The position numbers and the translations under genes are program-made. Positions 55,650-62,852 of a stretch of DNA of 62,852 nucleotides are shown in pieces. The notes beneath the pieces were generated by a model that worked only from the letters and a program-made list of their open reading frames with translations, was not told the DNA's origin and made no database searches. This DNA comes from Bacteroides sp. 214 (GTDB lineage Bacteria > Bacteroidota > Bacteroidia > Bacteroidales > Bacteroidaceae), in contig NZ_QVML01000017.1 in the NCBI RefSeq assembly GCF_010501015.1, positions 1 to 62,852 of the forward strand, given 5' to 3'. The number at the start of each line of letters is the position of its first letter. Position 1 is the first letter of the stretch.

Positions 55650-55868
55650 GGGATTTGCTAACTCGAAAGTTCTTCGCGGAAGAAATCCCAGAATTTTCCA
55701 ATGCAAAAGTTCTTCGCGGAAGAAATCCCAGAATTTTCTAACGCAAAAGTTCTTCGCGGAAGAAATCCCAGGATTTTCTAACGCAAAAGTTCTTCGCGGA
55801 AGGAATCCCAGGATTTTCTAACACAAAAGTTCTTCGCGGAAGAAATCCCGGAATTTTCCAGTTCTAAA
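55650..55868. repeat. 40-bp tandem repeat, five full units plus edges
   Basis: TTCTTCGCGGAAGAA starts at 55670, 55710, 55750, 55790 and 55830, exactly 40 bases apart, with AATCCC(A/G)GRATTTT between. Both are inverted repeats (TTCTTC-gcg-GAAGAA; AAATCC-cag-GATTT), so each unit can form two small hairpins. Units differ at a few bases. A 62-codon frame across it is a by-product; the period is not a multiple of three. Confidence 0.9.
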
Positions 55869-55893
55869 AATAACGAATTAACAAAAAGTAAAA

Positions 55894-56709
55894 ATGAAGA
55901 AGATTAACATGGACTTTCGTCCCGGATATGCCCGCAACGCCGAGCATTTCCAGTTTCAGCTCGACGTACTGTCAGCAGTAACCACCACCTTTGCAACCCA
56001 GCAAAAAATCAGCGCCCTGCGATCTCAGTACGCCGAGCTGGTGCAAACAGAAAATGCTGCCTATCTGCGCAACCGCGACTACATGGAAACACCCGAAATT
56101 GAAGCTGCCGACAAACAGCGCGACGAAATTTTCAGGTACATCGCCCAAATCATCGAAAGCAATCTGAAATGTCCGCTCGAAGATAAAAAAGCAGCAGCCA
56201 AAAGATTGAATTACTATCTGAAGCCCTATCGCAACGCGCCAGAGTTGACTCTTGCCCAGGAGACAGCCGCCGTAACCGATTTCGTTGACAAAATGAAAAC
56301 CGAAGCCGCGCCCGCCGACCTTAGTAAGATAGGCATCGCCGGCGACCTGGACACGCTGAAAGCAGCCAACGATGCCTTCAACGCCCTCTACACCCAACGC
56401 TCGGAAAAAGTATTGACACGCGCCACCAGCGAAACCATGAAAACGATACGCCCCAAAGTAGACGAAGCCTACAAACAACTGGCCGAAGCAATTAACGCAC
56501 TATACATGGTAAACCATCTGGTGACACGCAGCAATAGCACCGAAGCAACCATCGGAACGGTAATAGATGACGTAAACTCGTACATCGCACAGTTGCAAAC
56601 CACCTTGTATAAAGCAGGCATAGCACCAAAACCCACGTTCGGCACGGGCGAAGAACTAAGCCCGGGAACAGATCAGGGCGACGACGACTTTATAGACCCA
56701 ACAACATAA
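55894..56709 (+). CDS. DUF6261-like helical protein
   Basis: 271 residues, almost all helical, no signal peptide. NMDFRPGYARNAEHFQFQLD near the start and FNALYTQRSEKVLTRATSET later match what I remember of the DUF6261 family of Bacteroidales, whose function is unknown. The C-terminus is acidic and low in complexity (DQGDDDFIDPTT). It lies between the second and third fimbrillin-like genes on the same strand, about 25 bp after the 40-bp repeat, so it may belong to the locus or have been inserted with the repeats. Confidence 0.6.
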   Translation: MKKINMDFRPGYARNAEHFQFQLDVLSAVTTTFATQQKISALRSQYAELVQTENAAYLRNRDYMETPEIEAADKQRDEIFRYIAQIIESNLKCPLEDKKAAAKRLNYYLKPYRNAPELTLAQETAAVTDFVDKMKTEAAPADLSKIGIAGDLDTLKAANDAFNALYTQRSEKVLTRATSETMKTIRPKVDEAYKQLAEAINALYMVNHLVTRSNSTEATIGTVIDDVNSYIAQLQTTLYKAGIAPKPTFGTGEELSPGTDQGDDDFIDPTT

Positions 56710-56731
56710 AGACCCCGTCCGCCCCACGATG

Positions 56732-56750
56732 TCCCCCCTCTGAGGGGGGC
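56732..56750 (+). terminator. G/C-rich hairpin after the DUF6261-like gene
   Basis: CCCCCC and GGGGGG pair around TCTGA about 25 bp after the stop; there is no T-run. Similar C6/G6 hairpins occur between genes in Bacteroides. It may separate this gene from the next unit. Confidence 0.4.
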
Positions 56751-56795
56751 AGGGGAGGACAAAACAATTCATTAATCAATTAACAAATTAAGGAG

Positions 56796-56999
56796 ATGAA
56801 AAAAAATTATCAAACCCCGCACATTGAAATAATCAACGTGCAAAACGAAGGCGTAATGGCCATGAGCGACGTAACCGGAGGAGGAGAAATATTCAACTCA
56901 CCATCACCCACCAGCACAAGTGCAGGAGTACCAGGTACAAACAGCACCGATGCTCTCAACGAGTTGGAAGACCTGCTCAACAATTTATTAACCCAATAA
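56796..56999 (+). CDS. Small conserved-head protein 3
   Basis: 67 residues, preceded by AAGGAG, one of the few Shine-Dalgarno-like sequences in the window. Head: NYQTPHIEIINVQNEG then VMAMS; middle with Gly, Ser, Pro and Thr; tail ALNELEDLLNNLLTQ. It lies 14 bp before the third fimbrillin-like gene, repeating the small-protein-then-lipoprotein order seen at 53766-53975. Function unknown. Confidence 0.65.
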   Translation: MKKNYQTPHIEIINVQNEGVMAMSDVTGGGEIFNSPSPTSTSAGVPGTNSTDALNELEDLLNNLLTQ

Positions 57000-57013
57000 T
57001 ACAAACCAAACGT

Positions 57014-58924
57014 ATGAAAACAATACAAATCATCCGAAACGTGGCAGTTGCACTGGCAGCCACCATCGCCGTCGCAGCATGCTCCGACGACCTCGGCAAA
57101 GAAAACCCCGCCGCACAACAACCGGGAACAATCACCCTCACCAAAACCGACGTAGCCGATACACGTCTGGCAGTGACCGACGAAATGACCGGAGACGGAG
57201 AAAAACTCAGTGTGAAGTGGAAGACGGGGGATAAGATAGTGATAGGGAATGTATCGAAATCAAACCCAGGCAATACCGGCGGATCCGGTCCCTACAGTAT
57301 AATAAAGACTACCGACGAAGGTAAAACAGCTACTTTCGATATTTCGAGCGCTTGGTTAGACCATAATCAAGAGACCTACACCGTCTTTACCGGAGGGGTA
57401 TATGATGTTGGTTACACCATCAACAACCTCACTCAAATCGGCAACAACAATACCAACCACCTCACCGCTTTGGTCATGGCTGGCGATTATACGGAACCGG
57501 AAACAGATGTATGGCAAGCCGTTGCCATGAAACACACCATGAGCGTGCTCAAATTTGTGATTGTATTGCCCGCAGATGCTACGGATGTGCCGAATAAGGT
57601 GGTGGTAACAGGTAGTTCTACAAACGGCTCATTTGCTGCTAAGTTTAAATTGAGCGATTATCTCACGGGAGGGAAAACTGTGAACAACACAACAGACGAA
57701 ATTTCACTGAACCTCACCCTCAATGCCCTGCCCGCTGATCGTACACTGACGGTTTATGTACCCGTTATGCAAATAAATCCGATAACTTCTTCGTTGAGCA
57801 TTGAACTGAAGAAAGACGCAACACCCCTCTACACATTCAGCAAACCCATGACTGACACCAATATTCGCTTCGCCCCCGGCAAGATATATACCAATACGTT
57901 GGTGTTCGATGGTCCTTCTACAGCGCGCATTGCGAAGACGTTTGATAATAATGTGGTGATAAAGAATTACCGCTTTGCCAACGGCAGTGGTACGTCATCG
58001 GATCCATTCCTAATAACCAGCCCTGAGGAGTTGTTGTACCTTGCCACGCAAGACTTTGCCGCAAGCAACGGCAAGCACTATAGCCTCACCACCGACATCC
58101 ACATCACTGCCGACAGATGGAGGGCGATAGGTACGTTTCAGGGAATATTCCATGGCAACGGATGCGTTATCAGCGGCAAGATGGTAAATACGGGAACCGG
58201 TAATTTCGGATTCTTCCAAAGCGTATCGGGTTCGGTCGAAAACCTGAATATTACGGCAGAAGTTATCTCCGGCAGCACCAACGTTGGCGCCATAGCAGGA
58301 ACTGCTTCGGGCACCATTACAAACTGTAAAAACTGGGGCACCGTAACAGGAAAAAGCACTGTTGGCGGAATTGTAGGCACCGGCTCGAGCACTCTTACCC
58401 AATGCATCAACTATGGCGACGTGAAAGGTACAAGCACCGAATCGGGTACCATAGGCGGAATTATAGGATACGGCTCGAATGGAACCTTCACCGGATGCAT
58501 CAACTATGGTAGCGTAACAAGCTCAGGAACAAAAATAAGCTCCGGTTTCGTAGGCGGCATCGCCGGAAAGGGAGAGGTATCTGACGAGACCAAAAATGTC
58601 GTCTTCCTCGGTTGCAAAAACTACGGCGCATTGAAAGGCTGGAGCCACGTAGGCGGAATTGTAGGAGAGTTCGGATCTCTCTCTAACGGAAGCCGTGCCA
58701 CCATACACGATTGCCACAACTACGCTACAAGCATGGTGGCAACCACAACCAGTGTGGGAAATGAGTATCTGGGCAAGCTGACAGGGGCGAATTATGGCGT
58801 CATCTACAGCTGCTGCACCAGCGTTAATGTTCCCGGGGTGACGTATATGTATGGGCACACTAATCCCCTCACCGGTACGGGCAGCCCCGGCAATACGCTG
58901 ACTACTTGCGGAACCTCACACTAG
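57014..58924 (+). CDS. Fimbrillin-like lipoprotein with GLUG repeats (third of three)
   Basis: 636 residues. Lipobox ending AVAAC followed by SDDL, a surface-lipoprotein tag. The Mfa-like domain covers about 25-290 (ADTRLAVTDE, WKTGDKIVIGNV, MKHTMSVLKFVIVLP), then ANGSGTSSDPFLITSPEELL and a GLUG solenoid (GAIAGTASGTITNCKNWGTV; GGIVGTGSSTLTQCINYGDV; GGIIGYGSNGTFTGCINYGS). The end has YSCCTSVNVPG and closes with GTSH, like the first copy. A hairpin follows. Predicted surface adhesin or fimbria-associated protein. Confidence 0.75.
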   Translation: MKTIQIIRNVAVALAATIAVAACSDDLGKENPAAQQPGTITLTKTDVADTRLAVTDEMTGDGEKLSVKWKTGDKIVIGNVSKSNPGNTGGSGPYSIIKTTDEGKTATFDISSAWLDHNQETYTVFTGGVYDVGYTINNLTQIGNNNTNHLTALVMAGDYTEPETDVWQAVAMKHTMSVLKFVIVLPADATDVPNKVVVTGSSTNGSFAAKFKLSDYLTGGKTVNNTTDEISLNLTLNALPADRTLTVYVPVMQINPITSSLSIELKKDATPLYTFSKPMTDTNIRFAPGKIYTNTLVFDGPSTARIAKTFDNNVVIKNYRFANGSGTSSDPFLITSPEELLYLATQDFAASNGKHYSLTTDIHITADRWRAIGTFQGIFHGNGCVISGKMVNTGTGNFGFFQSVSGSVENLNITAEVISGSTNVGAIAGTASGTITNCKNWGTVTGKSTVGGIVGTGSSTLTQCINYGDVKGTSTESGTIGGIIGYGSNGTFTGCINYGSVTSSGTKISSGFVGGIAGKGEVSDETKNVVFLGCKNYGALKGWSHVGGIVGEFGSLSNGSRATIHDCHNYATSMVATTTSVGNEYLGKLTGANYGVIYSCCTSVNVPGVTYMYGHTNPLTGTGSPGNTLTTCGTSH

Positions 58925-58928
58925 TAAT

Positions 58929-58946
58929 CTGTTGCCCCGGCAACAG
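58929..58946 (+). terminator. Hairpin between the third fimbrillin-like gene and the regulator
   Basis: CTGTTGCC and GGCAACAG pair across a two-base loop immediately after the stop codon. No T-run. Confidence 0.45.
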
Positions 58947-58962
58947 ATCAGAACTATGATGT

Positions 58963-58993
58963 TTTGTTCCTAACGTAGATTTAATTACATTTG
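58963..58993 (+). promoter_or_regulatory. Consensus promoter of the TPR-AraC regulator
   Basis: TTTG at 58963-58966 and TACATTTG at 58986-58993 are separated by 19 bases, the Bacteroides -33/-7 arrangement. The expected start site is at or next to the ATG (59002), so the message would be almost leaderless. Confidence 0.65.
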
Positions 58994-59001
58994 TAATTGC
59001 A

Positions 59002-60738
59002 ATGAAGAGAACACGTTACATACTGCTTTTAAGCCTATTATGGACATCTGTTTGTGCGCTTAGCGCACAAACAGATGCCATACAGGCACAGCGGGATTCG
59101 CTTATCGGGCGGCTGCCGGAAACCGAGGGACAGGAGAAGTTGAATACTTACTTGGAACTCTCCCTCAATCTGTATTACTACGAACCGGATATTAAGGTGG
59201 CACTGCCCTACTTCGATGACTATCAGGACGAGGCACGCAATCAGAAGAATCTGGAAACGGAGATCATGCTCAAGCAGTATGTAATTGGTTTACTGTTCAA
59301 TCACAGAGCTTACGAAGAACTCATTGCCCGGGCGCCGGGTTATATGCAGTTTGTGGCGGAGCATAAATCGTGGATTCATTATTTCAATATAGCCAATACG
59401 CTGTCTCAGGCATATTATCGCATGGAAAAGCATGAAGAGACCATAACGCTGCTCAAAGAAGTGCGCCGGATGGCAGAACAAGCTACCGAGTTTGCCGAAG
59501 CTATCCCGCTGATGAGCCTCATGATGGGAAATGCATATACCCGCATGGAGCGCTACGAAGAGGCCGAACAGTTCTACCACGAAGGCATGGATGCCTTTAC
59601 AAGCGATATGCCGCCCAGTGATTGCAAATTCCAACTCTACAAAGCAATTTCCGAGATATACATCGTCTCCGACAGGTTTGAAGAAGACCTCGAGCTGTTG
59701 GATAAGTGGAAAAAAGACCTGGATCTTTATCACCAGCAATACAGGCATTCCATGTCATACGATATGTGGCTCTACCAGCAATACATCAGGCTATACGGCG
59801 ATATGAAGCAGTTCGACAAGATGGAGCATTACTGTGATTTGATGGAGCAACTGAACTCCAACGATTACGTGATACAACATACCCTGTACGAATATCGCTG
59901 CCGCATGGCCATGCACCGCGAGGACTGGGCCAACATGCTGAAGTACGCCCAAAAAGCATACGAGGTGGCGACGATAACCAAACAGAGTTCCGGAGTAAGA
60001 GTCTTCAAGAGAATGGAGGCACAGGCCTACATCGGGCTGGGTATGCGAGAAGAAGCTGTGAAAGCAGTAGAGCAATTCTCGGAAATCTCCGATTCGATAT
60101 ATGCCGATTACTACGGCATGCAACTCGACGAACTGCGCACGCAGTACGAAGTGGAACGCCATGTGATGGAAAAGGAACAAATCAAGAACCTCTTTCTCTT
60201 TGCGCTGAGCGCCTGCATTTTGCTGGCCATAGCGCTGGGGATATGGATATACTATAGCCGCTCCATTCTCAGGAAGAACCGTGGGTTATACCTGAAAATT
60301 AAGGAGCAAGACCGCTTAGCGGACCAATTGAATACAATAACCACGCAATATTCATCCATGATGAAAGACAATATATCCGGCGATATGCCGGGCAACTCAC
60401 AACAACGAAAACTTGTAGAACAGTTGCGAGAATACTTATACGAAGAACGAAGATTTGCCAAATCGGATATAGACCGGATGGATATCGTTTCTGCCATATC
60501 CACCAATAAAACATACCTTTTCGAAGCAGTGAAAGCCGTTACCGGCCAGTCTTTGTTGGAGTACATCAATTTCATTCGAGCGGAAGAGGCAAAAAAAATG
60601 CTGGAAGAATCGCCGCGGCTAACGGTGGAAAGCATATCCATTCAATGCGGATTCAACAGTACACGTACTTTCTACCGTTTCTTCCGTCAGCACTATAACC
60701 TGTCGCCCAACGAATATAAACGGGCGGCTAAAGGGTGA
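59002..60738 (+). CDS. Transmembrane TPR-AraC regulator
   Basis: 578 residues. Signal peptide (LLLSLLWTSVCALSAQ), a periplasmic helical TPR region (about 25-390: AEAIPLMSLMMGNAYTRMER, then YEEAEQFYHEGM), one membrane helix at about 395-418 (LFLFALSACILLAIALGIWI), a short coiled coil and a C-terminal AraC/HTH_18 domain (LLEYINFIRAEEAKKMLEES, then ISIQCGFNSTRTFYRFFRQH). It would sense something in the periplasm and activate transcription from the membrane. Same strand as, and directly downstream of, the fimbrillin-like locus, with its own promoter, so it is the likely local activator. Confidence 0.85.
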   Translation: MKRTRYILLLSLLWTSVCALSAQTDAIQAQRDSLIGRLPETEGQEKLNTYLELSLNLYYYEPDIKVALPYFDDYQDEARNQKNLETEIMLKQYVIGLLFNHRAYEELIARAPGYMQFVAEHKSWIHYFNIANTLSQAYYRMEKHEETITLLKEVRRMAEQATEFAEAIPLMSLMMGNAYTRMERYEEAEQFYHEGMDAFTSDMPPSDCKFQLYKAISEIYIVSDRFEEDLELLDKWKKDLDLYHQQYRHSMSYDMWLYQQYIRLYGDMKQFDKMEHYCDLMEQLNSNDYVIQHTLYEYRCRMAMHREDWANMLKYAQKAYEVATITKQSSGVRVFKRMEAQAYIGLGMREEAVKAVEQFSEISDSIYADYYGMQLDELRTQYEVERHVMEKEQIKNLFLFALSACILLAIALGIWIYYSRSILRKNRGLYLKIKEQDRLADQLNTITTQYSSMMKDNISGDMPGNSQQRKLVEQLREYLYEERRFAKSDIDRMDIVSAISTNKTYLFEAVKAVTGQSLLEYINFIRAEEAKKMLEESPRLTVESISIQCGFNSTRTFYRFFRQHYNLSPNEYKRAAKG

Positions 60739-60752
60739 TAAAACAATCTCTT

Positions 60753-62393
60753 ATGAGGAACAAACTAATACTTACTTATATAATGGGACTGCTACTTGCA
60801 GGATGCACAATGAAGAAAGAAGTCGATCTATTAATCGTAAACGGGAACGTATACACCGTAGATTCTCTATTCTCCAAATGCAGCGCAATTGCTGTAAAAG
60901 ACGGAATAATCGTTGCCACCGGAAGCGACAACGAGCTACAGGAGCAATACACGTCCCCGCAAACCATCGATCTGAAAGGAGCACCACTCTACCCGGGATT
61001 CAACGATACGCATGGGCATCTTAGCTTGCTGGGCGAGAGTTTGCGGAAGGTAGATTTGCGTGGAGCTGCCTCATTCGAGGAGATAGTGGAGCGACTGCAA
61101 AAACGATACGACGAAGAGCAACCTGCTTTCCTTGCTGGCGATGGCTGGGATCAAAACCTGTGGCAAGTACCAGAATTACCTACCAACGAGGAACTAAACA
61201 AACGCTTCCCGAACATTCCGGTGGTATTGTCGCGCATTGACTTCCACGCTGTTGTTGCTAATCAAAAAGCAATAGATGCATTGGGGTTGAAGGTAGGCGA
61301 CACCTCCATTCCGGCAGGCGAAGCAATTATAAAAAACGGTAACTTTACCGGTCTCTTTCTGGAAAGCACATCAGACCGCCTCGTAGCTTCACTTCCTCCC
61401 CTAAGCCGCGAAGAGATGAGTAAATCACTTCTTGCCGCACAAGCGGAATGTTTTAAGTACGGACTAACTTCTTCGGCTTCGAGTGGCGAAATGCACGACG
61501 TTATTGAACTGTTGGATTCAATGGCTACCGAAGGTTCGCTCAAGCTACGCGCCGACGTTTGGTTAGGGCAAGACCCTTCCAATTTTGAACGTTTCAAAGC
61601 ACCCTATCGTAATGGAAACATGCGAATCTCCACCATCAAACTTTTTATGGACGGCGCATTAGGATCAAGAGGCGCGTTAATGTTGGAGCCGTATACAGAT
61701 GCGCCAAGTACCAAGGGCATTAAAGTTACTACCGACGAGGCCTTTCGCACCAACTGCAAGTGGGCATACGAACATGGGTTTCAGGTAGCCACACACGCCA
61801 TTGGCGATGCGGCAAACAGAAACGCGCTACGCCTGTACAGCGAGTTCCTCCCCGTAGGAAACAATCTGCGCTGGCGTATAGAACATGCACAAATGGTAAC
61901 GGATGAAGATTTACCGCTCTTCGGTAAGTACGGCATTGTTCCTTCTATACAACCCACACATGCCACATCCGATATGCTTTGGGCAGACGAACGCGTAGGT
62001 TGCCGATTGAAGGAGGCATATCGCTATAAAGACCTGCTCCGGCAATTGGGGTGGGCACCTTCGGGAACCGACTATCCGGTCGAAGAAGTAAATCCCATCT
62101 ACACTTTCTTTGCCGCAACTGCCCGACAGAACCTGGACTTCATCCCCGAAGGTGGTTTTCAACCCGAAAATGCGCTGAGTAAAGAAGAAGCTCTACGCAG
62201 CATGACAATCTGGGCTGCAAAAGCTTCATTCGAAGAATCCATCAAAGGAAGTATCGAAGCTGGCAAGTATGCCGATTTTGTAGTACTCGACCACGATATT
62301 ATGACGGTAGATGCCAAACAAATTCCCACCACAAAGGTATTAATGACAATTGTAGGCGGAGAGGTAGTGTTCGCTACAACCCACCAGAAGTAG
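60753..62393 (+). CDS. YtcJ-like amidohydrolase lipoprotein
   Basis: 546 residues from the ATG at 60753; a GTG overlapping the previous stop is possible, but the lipoprotein signal fits the ATG (ILTYIMGLLLAGC). Amidohydrolase superfamily: IVNGNVYTVDS, metal-binding GFNDTHGHLSLLG, HAIGDAANRNAL and RIEHAQMV, and the closing YADFVVLDHDIM. YtcJ-like members hydrolyse amide or formamide bonds of unknown natural substrates. The lipid anchor places it in the periplasm or outer membrane. It begins within 15 bp of the regulator stop and may be co-transcribed. Confidence 0.85.
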   Translation: MRNKLILTYIMGLLLAGCTMKKEVDLLIVNGNVYTVDSLFSKCSAIAVKDGIIVATGSDNELQEQYTSPQTIDLKGAPLYPGFNDTHGHLSLLGESLRKVDLRGAASFEEIVERLQKRYDEEQPAFLAGDGWDQNLWQVPELPTNEELNKRFPNIPVVLSRIDFHAVVANQKAIDALGLKVGDTSIPAGEAIIKNGNFTGLFLESTSDRLVASLPPLSREEMSKSLLAAQAECFKYGLTSSASSGEMHDVIELLDSMATEGSLKLRADVWLGQDPSNFERFKAPYRNGNMRISTIKLFMDGALGSRGALMLEPYTDAPSTKGIKVTTDEAFRTNCKWAYEHGFQVATHAIGDAANRNALRLYSEFLPVGNNLRWRIEHAQMVTDEDLPLFGKYGIVPSIQPTHATSDMLWADERVGCRLKEAYRYKDLLRQLGWAPSGTDYPVEEVNPIYTFFAATARQNLDFIPEGGFQPENALSKEEALRSMTIWAAKASFEESIKGSIEAGKYADFVVLDHDIMTVDAKQIPTTKVLMTIVGGEVVFATTHQK

Positions 62394-62401
62394 TTTCAGG
62401 G

Positions 62402-62508
62402 AATAGGTCTTCACATTCACAAAACGCTGTAAGTCGTTTTACATTAGACACTTATGCGTGAAGACCCCCTCTTTTTGCCTTCACAAGGTCTTCACAACTC
62501 ATTTCCTA
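62402..62508 (+). repeat. About 100-bp intergenic element, mirror of 1602-1706
   Basis: The AATAGGTCTTCAC, TTCACAAAACGCTGTAAGT, GTGAAGACCCCCTCTTTT and CTTCACA-GGTCTTCACAA blocks occur in the same order as on the minus strand at 1706-1602. It starts eight bases after the amidohydrolase stop. No gene is seen from here to the window end; 62577-62646 contains a shorter repeat (TTATTCGTTT at 62601 and 62623, 22 bases apart). Confidence 0.7.
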
Positions 62509-62650
62509 AAAAAGCAGACCCCACTGTACTGTACTACGTGGAGCCCTATTTTGCATAAACTCCGGGGTACTTTCTCTTCGAACTTTTGCCACTGCATTGT
62601 TATTCGTTTTGCAGTGCACTCTTATTCGTTTCAAACAGCACTTTTTATCT

Positions 62651-62738
62651 CTTCACAACTGTGATGATATCTCTTCACATATGTGAAGATATATCGGCAC
62701 AACTGTGAAGAGATATCATCACAGTTGTGAAGAGATAA
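62651..62738. repeat. 22-bp phased array of palindromes, core TCACAnnTGTGA
   Basis: Four palindromes are centred at 62658.5, 62680.5, 62702.5 and 62724.5, exactly 22 bases apart. The best is TCTTCACATATGTGAAGA, perfect over 18 bp; the others carry CACAACTGTG or CACAGTTGTG. Confidence 0.9.
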
Positions 62739-62754
62739 ATGTGCTACTTTCATT

Positions 62755-62852
62755 GACTTATACTGAAAGTGGTTGTCAGTTTTTACTGCTTGTTACTAAA
62801 AAGGTTGTCGCAATATATCTTTTCATTCTAAAAAGGTTGTCATTCATATCAC
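62755..62852. repeat. 32-bp periodic repeat, inverted relative to the left edge
   Basis: GGTTGTC occurs at 62771, 62803 and 62835, exactly 32 bases apart. The reverse complement of this stretch matches 1111-1210 closely, including the AACAAGCAG(A/T)AAAAACTGACAACC segment. The window ends inside or just after the outermost unit. Confidence 0.85.

Noticed and set aside
55633..55821. 62-codon frame after the second fimbrillin-like gene
   Set aside because: Produced by the 40-bp tandem repeat; the repeat is not a multiple of three and the translation shows no conserved pattern.

Overview
The window looks like chromosomal DNA of a Bacteroidales bacterium, probably a Bacteroides-like member of the Bacteroidaceae. 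The reasons are the gene order rpsU-xerC-hpf-tRNAs-tuf-secE-nusG-rplKAJL-rpoBC, the many TAnnTTTG-type (-7) promoter elements, near absence of Shine-Dalgarno sequences, lipoproteins with acidic residues after the lipobox cysteine, and fimbrillin-like and TPR/AraC proteins typical of the order. Both window edges lie in the same family of repeats in opposite orientation, so the window may be a contig that stops in repeats.

Layout. 1-1.1 kb: IS3-family transposase with a probable -1 frameshift site and an in-frame deletion in its catalytic core. 1.1-1.75 kb: phased intergenic repeats (32-bp and 22-bp periods). 1.8-7.1 kb: pectate lyase with a T9SS-type C-terminus, a 188-bp MITE-like inverted repeat, a decapitated DUF4143 ATPase, a flavodoxin/ferredoxin fusion and a secreted protein of unknown function. 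About 7.2-11.75 kb: a small integrative element (NUMOD3 protein, Rep_trans-like initiator, XRE repressor, small serine resolvase, a 52-aa protein and a large serine recombinase) lying against tRNA-Leu(CAA); the recombinase frame runs into the tRNA. 11.9-13 kb: mannose-1-phosphate guanylyltransferase. 13.1-27.6 kb, minus strand: the core transcription/translation cluster with five tRNA genes and an intrinsic terminator between rplL and rpoB. 28.4-51.0 kb: housekeeping genes (Xaa-Pro aminopeptidase, gamma carbonic anhydrase, TPR/OmpA-like lipoprotein, thioredoxin-fold lipoprotein, YifB, ADP-forming acyl-CoA synthetase, two rhomboids with an EEP hydrolase, HU, argS, nadB, lpdA, dacB, a CoA-transferase, miaB).

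51.2-60.7 kb is the most distinctive coding locus: three large fimbrillin-like, GLUG-repeat lipoproteins, three 65-70 residue proteins sharing a conserved head and tail, a DUF6261-like protein, a 40-bp tandem repeat, and a membrane-spanning TPR-AraC regulator that probably controls them. An amidohydrolase lipoprotein follows, and the window ends in phased repeats that mirror the left edge.

The most unusual non-coding signal is a set of intergenic arrays in which a short palindromic or conserved core recurs at exactly 22-bp steps. Five such arrays were found in four places (1.2-1.5, 28.0, 42.5 and 62.65 kb); each has its own core sequence but all share the period.
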